A program made the position numbers and the translations under genes. From Paramyrothecium sp. XJ0827 (Eukaryota > Ascomycota > Sordariomycetes > Hypocreales > Stachybotryaceae), in contig JAJFPB010000012.1 of assembly GCA_020881915.1 (NCBI GenBank), forward strand, positions 992,001-1,056,000: a stretch of 64,000 nucleotides of DNA, in the 5' to 3' direction. The notes under the pieces are model-generated. The model did not search any database, had not been told where the DNA came from, and worked only from the letters and a program-made list of their open reading frames with translations. Shown here piece after piece: positions 1-10,622 of this stretch; position 1 is the stretch's first letter; every line of letters starts with the position of its first letter.

Positions 1-620
1 GAGCAAGCTAATGCATCAAAAACCGCACGACGCTCTGACAACCCAAGAGCCAATAAAATGAGGCGCGCGACACATTCCAGGGTCTTTGGGATGCCAAGGC
101 TAGCGTTACAGGATGCCAAGCCGCACGCTAGTGCTCCAAGGCTATGTTTGTGGTCATGTTTCCAACGTCTTCGTCTTTGCCGATTATCCGTACGCGCACG
201 CAAGCAGGGCCATTTCTCCCTCATGAGACTTCAAACTTGAAAGTCTATTCTTAGAAACCTAGTCATTAGGCACGAGAGAGAATTCTGACGAGGTATACGT
301 CTCATATCTCGGTAGGTCTTGCTGGATGTCGCTGGGTCCTCATGTTTGGCACATGATGATGCTAAATACATGGTGTAGATAGATGTAGCCACTTGGATGG
401 ACTGATCACGCCCTCAATGATCTTAATCCAGTCGATTAAGGTTGTTGGTATGAGCCACAGCCTTCTCTGTATTCATGCCTAATGCCCATTGCTAACAAGA
501 CTGTCTAGATCCAATTTGACACACATCGATATGGTGCAGAACTAATTCATGTAAACTCTATCAGTAGACCAGTCCAGTCCAAGCCTAGAGCACCATCTGC
601 GAGGAAATGATGCACCATTC
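1..620. other. Intergenic, left edge
   Basis: No open frame here resembles a protein family or shows a credible exon structure. The stretch probably holds the 3' flank of the leftward transporter gene that ends at 621. Confidence 0.5.
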
Positions 621-2850
621 TCATGGTATGACGTTCTTCAAGTCTTTAACCTCCACTAGTTTTTTGAATGCTCTCTGCTTTCTCCATTGCGCACCCCAGA
701 GCCATTCTGCAGCCAGCAATATGGCCGCTGCGACAGTGAGGAACCCAAGACCCAAGAAAGCGGCAGCAGCACCAAATGAATTAATCAGTGCATCTACAAA
801 GCCAACTCCCAGTGCTCCCATGCTACATCTGACCAAATTGTTGATTGCCGTAGCGCTTGCGCCAGATCCAGGGCATAAATCCGCAACTAGGGTCGTGTTA
901 ATGGCAAATACGGCGTTTGATGTTGCCGCGATTATGAACTGTAGGAGGAGCGGCACAGCAATCCATGCGGGGCTGGTGGCAAATGGTAGCTGAGTTACTG
1001 GTAAAACAGTAAATCCGTAGATTGCAGTAGCCAGAGCGAAGAGGCTTGCAATCCATGGAGTGTGCCGAAGCCGAGCGCGCTCGATTGGAAAGTCCAGAGG
1101 TAGGTCTTTTCTGTTTTTTGAGGGCGGCAGTGCACCAGGATTCTGTACCAAATACGCTTTCTCATAATTAAGGAAATCCCTCGTCATGAGCTTCCCGGCT
1201 ATGGCTGAGCCAATGATTGTACCAAATCCTTCGAGATTGCAGGTTAGCCAATGAATGCAGGATTGAGTTCAACATTCCACATACCATTTGGTAAAAATAC
1301 AAGGCCGAGCTTTAACTCATCTAGTTGAAAGCGGCTTTTGAACAGATTCACCGTACTCGCCACAACCATGCTCCAAATCGTATATATCGTGCCGCCAAAT
1401 ATGAGGCTGACAATTATATCTTTCTCCTGCAGTAGCCTCAGAGGCTGTAGAAAAGTGCTAAAGCTAATAGCGGGCCTTGGCTTCTTCACCGGTTTTCGGA
1501 TATTGCTGGCATTCCTTGGAAGGCGGCGGATCAAAGGTTGATGGATACCTGACAATATCCAACTGCCGTCCCCTGCGATTGCACGAAGGGTCTCGGGAAG
1601 GAAAAGAAGTATTATGATGAGAACCACTGAGGATGCAATCACAAGGAAGACGAAAATTGATCTAGAGGGTTAATCTTCTGTTGTTCATTGGGCATCTCTG
1701 AATCAACTTACCGGAACCCGAAAAAGTGAGCCAGCAAACCACCAAGGACAGGGCCTATCGCAATACTAAAATTCCGAACTAGGAATTGGTAGAACAGCTC
1801 AGCTTGGATCCTAGATAAGAATGGGGGTTGGAGCCCATGAGCGCTACCTGTGACTCACTTGCTTGGTAGAAACTGATAAAAGCTCCCTTTTCAAGTGGTG
1901 TAGCAATATCTTGAATGACTCCATTCCCTTTCTAGCGATTAGTTGGAACTTAGGGCACTTGCCTGGAGGAAAATGAAGCTCACCAATGCTGACTGTTGAT
2001 GCACTTCCAGCTGATTGGAGCCCTCGAAAGACCAGAAGCACTGGAAAGTTCGGGGAAAGGCTGAGCACAATGTTGGCGGCGATGTAGACAGCAAAGGAAT
2101 AGATGTAAATAGGTCGACGGCCTATGCTGTCTGAAAGTGGACCCCAAAACAGCGGAGACAATCCTTGAATGATTAAGTAGGACGTGATTGTCAGCGAGAC
2201 CTCGGCGAGGCTAACGTGAAGATCCTATTAGGATGTCCAAATGAGTCACTTCTGCCATCAAGACATGGAAGTTGCTGGTGACAACCAACCTGAGCAATTT
2301 TATCCATCGAGGGGAAATAGATATTCGACGACAGCCCTGAGAAGAGGCCGGCTACACCGATTATGATGATAGCCAGCCACTTTTGCCTCCTGGAAAAACT
2401 GTGAAAAGGTTGTTCACCCTTGCTTGTTGGGTGCTTCTCGTCTGGACTCTGAAATTTTCTCTCGATATAGTATTCCGTGGTATTTCTCTTCTCTTGCGTA
2501 TATGCCGTTGCGAGCCGTGTGGGGCTGGAGTTGCTTTGTTCAGTGTTACCAAACGGCCATAGGCCAGTCTGCCCATGGACGAGCTCCTCGTCTTTCCCCT
2601 CGACCTCGCGATGCCAATCTTTATCTACTGGCGCTAAGGCAGTATCTATGATGCAATCATAATCTTGAATATGCCATTCAGGGTCGTAGGCTGGATTGGG
2701 GGTTATGCTGAGAACTGCATTGCCGGCAGCGAGATACAACCCATCGCCAATCTCCCTCCATCCTTCTAGGGTTGTGAATCGACGAGATGATCGACCAGCG
2801 AAATTGTTGGAGACTTCAGTAGTTCGCATTATCGTGCGTGTATGGTCCAT
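621..2850 (-). CDS. MFS multidrug transporter, DHA1 type (QDR/TPO-like)
   Basis: Predicted proton-driven drug/H+ antiporter of the plasma membrane. Six exons join in frame: 2290-2850, 1984-2224, 1859-1927, 1712-1778, 1285-1661 and 621-1228, giving about 640 residues. A long hydrophilic N-terminus of about 145 residues precedes the first membrane segment. The loop after TM2 reads GPLSDSIGRRP, the DHA1 signature, and TM5 carries a GPVLGG motif typical of drug antiporters. The long central loop ends in PETLR. I chose the ATG at 2850; another in frame lies at 2910. Joining the small third and fourth exons restores an uninterrupted TM4-TM5 region, which supports the model. The substrate cannot be told from sequence. 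Confidence 0.85.
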
Positions 2851-3390
2851 CGTATTGCCATGTATCTGATCAGACAGGTTGTATTTGTAGAGAGCGTGAT
2901 GGAATATCAAAATATGTTGTTCTTCTCTCAGGCTGTGGCCCGTCCGGAAAGATAATTAGAATTGCCTCGGTGGTCAATGGAAATTGGAAAGGGAAATGAG
3001 AAGGGGTTAGTCACAATGACATTGAGAGAAGGAGACCTCCCGATCAGCAGAGGCTCTACGTGCCGTTCATCCGTTAGAGCTGTGACAGGATCCTATGCTT
3101 AGGTCCGTCCGCCGGGTATGTGAAACTCCGGCAGGCTAGTGATCGTCAGCTCATTCGTTATCAAAAATAGATTTTATCAGAAATACTTGCTAGAAAGGTT
3201 CATTTGCCGGACTACTAGAAATATGAAACAGTCAGCACTTAATACCGAGTCAAGGCTGCACCAGTACCCAAACTTTTGGATATTTCTCAGTACGTCAGCA
3301 ATTTGATAATCGAAGCGCCATTTAACACATGACAAAAGCAAATGTTCATGATCTTGTTCTATTGATTGTAAAGGATGCCTCGATTGGCAG

Positions 3391-4005
3391 TTATATCTGA
3401 CTACGCTTTCGTGCTGTAGCACGCCTCCGCCATAGAAATATGCCAGCTATGGTTAAGAGAGAAATTCCTGCCAAGCTCACAGCGCCCACAATGAGCCCTA
3501 AAGCTTTGGGTTGGATTAGAGGCTTGCCAGGCGTGACTGAGGCAGCGACACTCGCGAGCACCTGAGTGCTTGATGTTGTCGTGGTCTGCAGCAAAGGTAG
3601 TCCCACAAGCGCGGTTGTCGTTGGGACAGATGATGATGCAGTAATTGTCACTGTGGCGGTTGGGGATCTGTGAATTAGGTCCTATGAGTGGTTAGATTCG
3701 TGATAGCAGCGTTCTGGCTGTGGCGGATGACTGACCTTATGTTGCTTGAGCTAAATGTGATCGGCGATACCAGCATCGAGGTTGTGAAAACAACGGGCGA
3801 TACTGATACTCTTGTAAGTTCCGTGGGAATTTTGAAATGGGGTTTCTTGAACTTCTTTACCTGGTGGTACGGGTGTTCCAGCAGCCGGAAACTCTGCCGT
3901 GACAGGCGATTGTGCAGGCCGCGTAGGTGTTGGTTGGCCTTGACACTGGACCTCAGTGAGGTCTAGTGGTAGTGGTGGACACTTTCTCTTGATGCTGAAT
4001 CTCAT
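3391..4005 (-). CDS. Small Ser/Thr-rich single-span membrane protein
   Basis: Not assigned to a named family. Three exons (3861-4005, 3736-3802, 3391-3667) join in frame to about 162 residues. The middle is rich in Thr, Ser and Val. It is followed by one hydrophobic segment (LGLIVGAVSLAGISLLTIAG) and a basic stop-transfer run (WRRRATARKRSQ) at the C-terminus. This layout resembles fungal Mid2/WSC-like wall sensors and other type I membrane proteins, but no signal peptide is visible after the ATG at 4005. An in-frame stop lies just upstream of that ATG, so a leader would need a further 5' exon. The function is unknown. Confidence 0.5.
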
Positions 4006-5912
4006 AGTGTGCGTGGCCGTTCAAACAGTCCGAACCCAAGCAGCGTCGCCAAGCAATTTCATGAATGGTAAATGGAGAGACTGCAGCGGTACCAGATGAT
4101 TGAAGTCTCTTGATGGAAAGCTAATGGATGTTGTGTATGGTTCAAAAAGCGAGTATAAAGGCGATAAGCGGCACAACAACCTATCTCTGCTATCACCCTA
4201 CGGAGTACGTTCCCCGGATTTGATTTGGGTCGCCCCGAAACGCGCGTGTCTGATCACTGGCCAGATCATGAACGGCGCTTCTGGTCTAGAACAATTTGAC
4301 CTTTCCGAAACTAGTACGATAATCAGGTCATCAGCAAAGCTAAACTTGGTGGCAGCACACTAGCTGTTTAGACTAAGAATCCCCAGGTTTCGTGGCGTTA
4401 CGGCCCGAGCGGTCAATCGCATGTGCAATGTCGCAATACTGTTGCAGGTTTCTAGCAGCACAGCCATGTAAATGCCGACATACCCGAGATTGGGCATCAA
4501 CCGCTCGCAAAGCCTGAGGCATTGCAGACTGTTAGCAGCTTGCCGATAAATTGTGGTGACAGCCTAAGGTTTCGTGTGCAATATGCGAGCACTAATCGAG
4601 TAGCTTAAAAATAACCACAATCGGCCTCTAACGGCTCTGGAGCCGGCTTGCCAACCAAGTTCCAGATAGATGTGAGGCGCAGTCTCGCTTACACGGGAAG
4701 GCGTGCGCTCTGGTTGCTGCGTGTGTGGTGCTTTTCCGTGTTCATTTGGGATAAAGCCAATCCAAACACTGGAGCTATGGCTGCCTCGATAGCATCTGTT
4801 AGAATCCCATAACCACACTGCCTAGAAGACACACTTAGATCGGATGACTCTGGTAGTGGTAATGCGAATGACAGGCCTCTGCTTGTTCTGCTTTCTTCCG
4901 TTATGATTGCGTGCTTGCATCTAGGAGTGGAATCTCGGATAAACATACCCTCTTTGTCTTCTTGACAGACTTCCAGATGATTCAGTACACTGCAATTTGG
5001 TCAGCGGGAGGTCTAAACGAGCCCCGGCTAGGATTTACTTACAGATAAGACAATATGAACCAGTCGCGTCCCAGTTGCCCTTTGTGAGTAGGAAAAATAT
5101 GCCAGTAAGCAAGATGGTTAAACAGATGGACAGTGCTGCACATGAGCTATAGACTGTGATCACCTCCACTGTCAAAGGCTTTGTTTTTACTTGTTAACTA
5201 TTTTATAGCCTTTTTGCAGCTAGCAATCTGTGAATGGCTTGTTAGATATATGAAGTCCTCACAATCTGCTATTGTAGTCCCATCCTCCTTTTTATGGCTG
5301 CGGATCTTCCTCCAAGTGGGTACTAAGAAATTGCATATTGCCTCCAATAATAGTGATATGTCTCGAGAGTATAATGAAGCTCACGCGTGGATATGGATCA
5401 AGCTTACGGTATATGGGTCTCCAAGCATATTTTCGAACTTTGATTAGCTATATCCTATTTCTTTTTTCCTCGTGGTGGCTAGCCTACTTGCCATCTAGGT
5501 CCGGTATCCTTCAGTTCATCCAAGCAACCTACAGAACCCTTCTATAACAACGAGAGCGGCTCTGTGAGCTTTGACTTTGTTCGTGTGCAGTGCCAATATC
5601 CTGATGAGCAGTAACAGAGGGAAAAGCACAGTGGTCAGATGAGTTCCACTGTTAACAACAGGGGAGTGAAGTCAATAATTGCTTTAATGATGTGGTGGTA
5701 GCTAAACTTGGTGACGAGGACTATCTCCGTAAATCAACCAGCTTATTTAAGTGCCTTGAGACGCCATTAAGCGACATTTGGCATGCGTCACATTTCCACG
5801 TATTAACCTATCCACACTAAGTAGTGACACAATATGGAACAGTATGCATTTGCTCACAAACTACGGCTTGGTAGCTAGGAACTTCTCTTAATGCTATCGA
5901 AGAATTGTGCTA
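4006..5912. other. Intergenic, no supported gene
   Basis: About 1.9 kb with only short frames on both strands. The minus-strand frame at 4689-4946 (85 codons) has no recognisable domain and no credible splice partner. I see nothing else I can support. Confidence 0.4.
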
Positions 5913-7334
5913 TCATGAGTTCCTGAGAGCGAGAATACCCGATGGTCCGACAGCCAGAGAAACGCCCGGACGCGTTGCCCACACAACGTCGGGGTGCGCT
6001 ATATATAGCCAGGGTGGGTTCTCATACAACCTCTTCAAGGCTTTACCATATGCTTCAGCACGCTCCTCAAACACTACTTTTTGCCGAGCCTCATTGAATA
6101 GTTGTTGGAATCTAGCATCATTGTACCCCTGCCACCACGTAGCATGGGAAGCACTCGAAACCTTGTCGTCCAATACCCTGAAAGTGCTGTTTGGGGTCGA
6201 ATCGAACAAAGCCAAGTCTGAAATCTGCTTGTGAAGCCCGATCTGGCGCGCATATTCCGGCCGGTTGGTCTCGACTTCTACCTCCACCTTGAGGCCCACT
6301 GCCTCGAGAGACGAGGCCACGAAGCGCGTGATTTTCTGTGCATGTTCTGGCATATAAAGCGGTGTGCGCAACTTGATCGTTTGGTCGATGCCCTCTTTGG
6401 CGAAGATTTCCCGAGCAACATCAGGATCGTACGCAATGCTCTGGAGGTTTGATTCAGAGAAGCCAAGGTGAAACGGGCTGACAACTGTGGCAGAAGGCTT
6501 AGCGAGCCCATGGTACACTTCTTCTACCAATGCAGCATTATCAATCGCCAAGTTAGCGGCCAGACGTGCATTCGGAGAGCCGAATATGCCGCTGAAGCAA
6601 TTCAGGTAATAAATCACCGACAATGTGCTGGTGATTCTTCCCCATTCGAGCGAATCATCGAAATTCAGCAGCTTGAGGTCATCAACGCGCTCCAGATTCA
6701 GGGCCGCGTCTACCTTTCCCTCACGTACTGCCTGCAGCCTCTTCGCACCATCTGGTTCATGCGTTGCAATGACGACGTGTGGGCCATTTTGACGATTAGG
6801 GCCAGTCTTGTGGAGGGTTGCGCTGCCGATACCATCCCTTCGTTCGAACTCAACCACACGGTATGGACCAGTACCCAAGACCGGTTTACCATCTGCATTT
6901 ATGCGGGACGGCCAGAAGTCACAGAAAATATTCAAAATGTCTGCAAATGGCTCTGGGTCCACGACCTTGACGACCGTCTCGCTCTCAGCTGTGAACTTTG
7001 TACGCGCAAAGTACCGCCTATAACTCCACGGCATGCCGAAGTAGTCCGTTGAATCCAGAAACCCCAGAATGTAGGTGACTATCACGTCGGCAGTGCACGG
7101 CTTGCCATCGTGAAAGACAGCTCCCCCTCGAATACGGAAATGCCATTCGCGACCGTCAGGAGAATGCTCCCATCGCTCAAATAGAGCTGGCTGAACGACG
7201 CCGTGGGGACTCCACCTCACAAGTGGCTCAAAGACCAGACTCTTGAGTGCTAATACACTATTGTCGTCTGTGACATGGGTAGGGAGTCGAAAATCGACAT
7301 TTTCTAAAGAAATACGAAGCACTTCTGGCGTCAT
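5913..7334 (-). CDS. Bacterial-type solute-binding protein, family 5 (OppA/DppA-like)
   Basis: The 473-residue protein matches the periplasmic peptide/nickel-binding family (SBP_bac_5) along its length. It has an early FEPLVRW segment, WHFRIRGGAVFHDGKP (the family signature around the first lobe), VLGTGPYRVVEFE, a lobe-crossing region with NARLAANLAIDNAALVEEVYHG, and a C-terminal WLYIAHPDVVWATRPGV. The reading frame is uninterrupted. The ATG at 7334 starts directly at the binding-protein fold; the frame runs on to 7457, but those 40 residues do not look like a bacterial Sec or lipoprotein signal. No ABC permease or ATPase lies nearby. The neighbour is a divergent MFS symporter. Bacterial origin by transfer is an inference from family distribution and lack of introns; codon use looks like the host. 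Confidence 0.88.
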   Translation of the reverse strand: MTPEVLRISLENVDFRLPTHVTDDNSVLALKSLVFEPLVRWSPHGVVQPALFERWEHSPDGREWHFRIRGGAVFHDGKPCTADVIVTYILGFLDSTDYFGMPWSYRRYFARTKFTAESETVVKVVDPEPFADILNIFCDFWPSRINADGKPVLGTGPYRVVEFERRDGIGSATLHKTGPNRQNGPHVVIATHEPDGAKRLQAVREGKVDAALNLERVDDLKLLNFDDSLEWGRITSTLSVIYYLNCFSGIFGSPNARLAANLAIDNAALVEEVYHGLAKPSATVVSPFHLGFSESNLQSIAYDPDVAREIFAKEGIDQTIKLRTPLYMPEHAQKITRFVASSLEAVGLKVEVEVETNRPEYARQIGLHKQISDLALFDSTPNSTFRVLDDKVSSASHATWWQGYNDARFQQLFNEARQKVVFEERAEAYGKALKRLYENPPWLYIAHPDVVWATRPGVSLAVGPSGILALRNS

Positions 7335-8203
7335 GGTCGGCTTGCTTTGTGCACAGTAAATTGACGAAGAGGGGAACAGCGAGGCCGATTTTGCTGGGAA
7401 AGCTATCGTGTGTTCTTGAATGGTGTGTGCGCGGATGTCGGCACCGGGAAGAAACAAGGATGGACATTTTATGTCGTGGCTGGCGACGTTTCTCCAACGA
7501 CTCGTAACTGCAGAGACAACCCCCTCCTCATGACAGCCAATTCCAGTGTCTCGGGTCCATTCAGTATCGATGGCCGAAGTAGGCTAAAAGGCTAGCCTCT
7601 CATTGCGGGTTCACCATCGATTGACGCTATTAAGTGGGCCAAGGCCCAGGCGTTCCCTCGTCTCGAGGTCTGCTCCTTGCTCTGAGAATGATTTGTTGTT
7701 TTGATCAATCCGGCGCCAGTTAGTAACAACATATTAATGGCTGCCGGTTTTCGCTAGAAAAGTGCCGATATGCGAGGAGACAGCCGACGGGATATTCGAC
7801 GGCTGACACCAACCTGTTGGCCGTCACCATAGCGGATTCCAATCACGACATGTAGTGGGTCGAATCACGACATCGGCAGTTTCCCAGCCCAGCGCGGCCG
7901 TCTGCCTATCAGAAGTCAGTCCAGGACGGACGAACCACACGCTTAACGCTCCATCGCCCATGCTCCTGGACTCATGGCGCGTCTTAGTTTTCGTGGACAG
8001 TCGTTAACCCTGGCAATGGACCCTGAGCGGCACCGACAGTGTGGAAACTTGACAGGGGCAGGCGTTGAGACTAATCGGGAAAAATCGTTGCGCTTCATGT
8101 CGAAAAGTATATAGCGATGCGGTTGAGAAGGCTTGGGTGCCAATGTCGATCATCAGCTCGTGCCAGATACGACAAGCACCTTCTTTGTCTCTGACCTGCT
8201 GCC
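7335..8203. promoter_or_regulatory. Divergent intergenic region between binding protein and MFS symporter
   Basis: About 870 bases separate the starts of the leftward solute-binding protein and the rightward MFS symporter, so both promoters must lie here. The arrangement would allow shared control. I did not find a convincing operator. Confidence 0.4.
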
Positions 8204-10110
8204 ATGGCCACCTCTCAAGAAATCACCTCGCTGGACAAACCGGACTCATCTTCGGCTGTCGGCAGCAACCCTAAAGATGGTGGTTCCGTGACCGTCAAGG
8301 ATGCGGTCCCGGTGCAGACAGAAGTCCGTACGACTGGCTGGCGTCGTATTCTAAGCTTCATTTGGGACTCGATCGACGGTGACCCGGAGTATCGTAATTA
8401 TGTCCAGAGGCTTGATCTCTTTTTCTTGTAAGATCTCTGGATGATCGCCAAGATTCTTGTGCACTAACTTGGCTTCTTGATCAGTCCCACTGTTTGCCTT
8501 GGCTATTTCATCAAGTACTTGGATCAGACCAATTACAGTAAGCTTCTTCTACTACCGCCATTGTAGAGTCATAGGCTGACCACTCCTAGGCAATGCGTTC
8601 GTCAGTGGTATGCAAGAAGACCTTGAACTATATGGTAACGAGCGCAACTGGCTCAACACATGGTTCGCTCTCGGCGTCCTTATTGGCAGTGTGCCGGCAC
8701 AGCTCATACAGCTGAGCTTTGTGCGACCCTCCATTCTGATTCCAAGCTGCGAGGTTGCTTGGTCGGCGCTAGTTATTGGAATGGGATTTGCCAAGAACAT
8801 CAAGACTGTACGTTCTGATCCGCTTTTTCACACTTCAAATACTAACATAGATGGACAGATGTATGCACTTCGGTTCTTCATCGGTCTACTTGAATCATGT
8901 GCTTTCCCTGGCTATGTCGCCATGCTCGGCGGATGGTATGGTCCTAACGAGCTGACCAAGCGCGTGGCCATACTCTTGCAAGTCGAGTCCATCGCGAGCA
9001 TGTTCAGCGGGTACCTCCAGGCTGGCCTGCATGCCAGCATGAATGGACGCCACGGTCTCGCCGGCTGGCGCTGGCTGTTTGTCATGGATGGCATCATCTC
9101 CCTACCAATTGCATTTTGGGGTTTCTTCGGCCTGCCTGATCTCCCACACAACACTCGGGCCTTCTACTGGAAGCCTGAGCACATCCGCTACGGCATTGAG
9201 AGAATTGAGAAGTTCGGCCAGAAAGCGCAGGAGAAGCTGACATGGCAGAAAGCCAAGAAAATCTTCCTTGGCTGGGAAATCTGGGTTTTTGTGGTACCCT
9301 ACGTGTAAGTTGTATTCATTGACGCAACCACCTCTCGATTCATGTTAGCTGACTATCAACGATTAGCATGGTTGCTGCCTGCCATACTGCAACGTCTTAC
9401 TTCAATTTGTGGCTCAAAGCCGTCGGATACAGTGTTGCCAAGAGGAACACTTTGCCCACTGCCGGCAATGCGCTGGCTATCGTGGTGACGGTGTTTTGGG
9501 GCATGCTTGCCGATCGCACAAAGCAGTACTACTGGCTGATTGTTGGGTTGGTACTGATCATGATGCTTTCAAACATTTTGCTCTCTGTTTGGAACATCCC
9601 CAAATCTGCACTGCTGTTTGCGTACTATATTTCGTATGCTGGCTCAGCCACAACTCCGGTTCTTATTGTAAGTTAAGCGTAGGTGCTCAACGCGAACTTA
9701 ACTAACCAGTACACAGAGCTGGGGAAACATCGTACAGGCTGGTAATCCTCATTTGCGATCGCTCCTAGTTGCCACGGCCAACGTTGTCTCCTACGCCTGG
9801 GTTCTCTGGGTCCCGTGTAAGTCTCCCGCTCCAGATGAAAGAATTCGACCACTGATAAATAGAAGTGGTCTTCTTCCCTACCTACGATGCTCCCAAGTAC
9901 AAATACGGCTACCAAATCCTTATTCTCTTTGGTGGCATTGCGATTATTAGTGTGTCTTTGATGTGGTATACTGTTCGACGGAAACAGTGAGTGCACAATC
10001 CAAACCTCTAATTGATTGCGCAAGACCGAGACTAACAATGCAATAAAAGACAGAAGGAGAGCCAAAGTTCAGGCGAAGAGAGCGGAGAGGGAGAAGGTGT
10101 GATCGAATGA
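8204..10110 (+). CDS. MFS transporter, allantoate/nicotinate/pantothenate (ACS) type
   Basis: Plasma-membrane symporter of the anion:cation symporter family (Dal5, Tna1 and Fen2 relatives). Eight exons join in frame: 8204-8427, 8485-8537, 8590-8807, 8859-9304, 9367-9667, 9717-9816, 9866-9986 and 10050-10110, about 507 residues. Family hallmarks are visible: FIKYLDQTNYSNAFVSGMQEDL in TM1 (split by an intron), RFFIGLLESCAFPGY in TM4, GWRWLFVMDGIISLPIAFWG in TM6 and DLPHNTRAFY at the central loop. Substrates in the family are small organic anions, ureides, vitamins or dipeptides. The last acceptor is ambiguous: an alternative four bases downstream would give a more basic tail ending near 10103. 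It is divergent from the solute-binding protein, which suggests but does not prove a shared substrate. Confidence 0.88.
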
Positions 10111-10439
10111 TGGTGGTCAGCAAACCTATAGCAAAAAATCCGTGCGCTTTGCGCATCTAAGCGCTGTTGTGAGCTACTGAAATTCCGTGGACATTGGAAC
10201 ATGTTATTGACGCTTTGATATTTTTCAAGTAATTAGTAGTAAATCAAAATAGATAACAATTCCCCGATTTGTGGCGAGAAGTGTCCACTCCCGTACTCAA
10301 GTTGACATGTTCGGAAGCGTAACTTCCACGCGGCGGAGCCATCGCCCATTCGTCTGGCTGTTCCCGTTTCCTTCGCGAAGTGAAACTAGTCACCCATCCC
10401 GCAGCCCCAGGCCCCAAACGTTCGAGATCCGGAAGCTAA

Positions 10440-10553
10440 GCTTGCTTCAATGTCAAGGAGAGCGGGCTAGCCAAAATACTGGACCCACAAGCTCAAGTAG
10501 TGCGACTCATCCACATGGGCCTCTATCACGCCATCGGCACGGCCTCCGAGTAG
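10440..10553 (+). pseudogene. Short protein-like fragment upstream of the NACHT-FGE gene
   Basis: A 37-codon open stretch lies between an in-frame stop at 10437-10439 and a stop at 10551-10553. It includes the protein-like string DPQAQVVRLIHMGLYHAIG. A good donor (GTAAGT) follows at about 10565 and an AAAAG acceptor at 10616-10620, just before the NACHT-FGE start, but this frame does not join cleanly to it. It may be a broken exon of an N-terminal domain or chance. I do not recognise it. Confidence 0.2.
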
Positions 10554-10622
10554 TCCACTTTCACGTAAGTCAATTCCACTCATGCATGTAGAATTTGAAC
10601 CTCATGAAATTTTCGAAAAGTA

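Noticed and set aside
4564..4946. Two overlapping minus-strand frames of about 85 codons
   Set aside because: No signal peptide, domain or splice partner; too weak to call.
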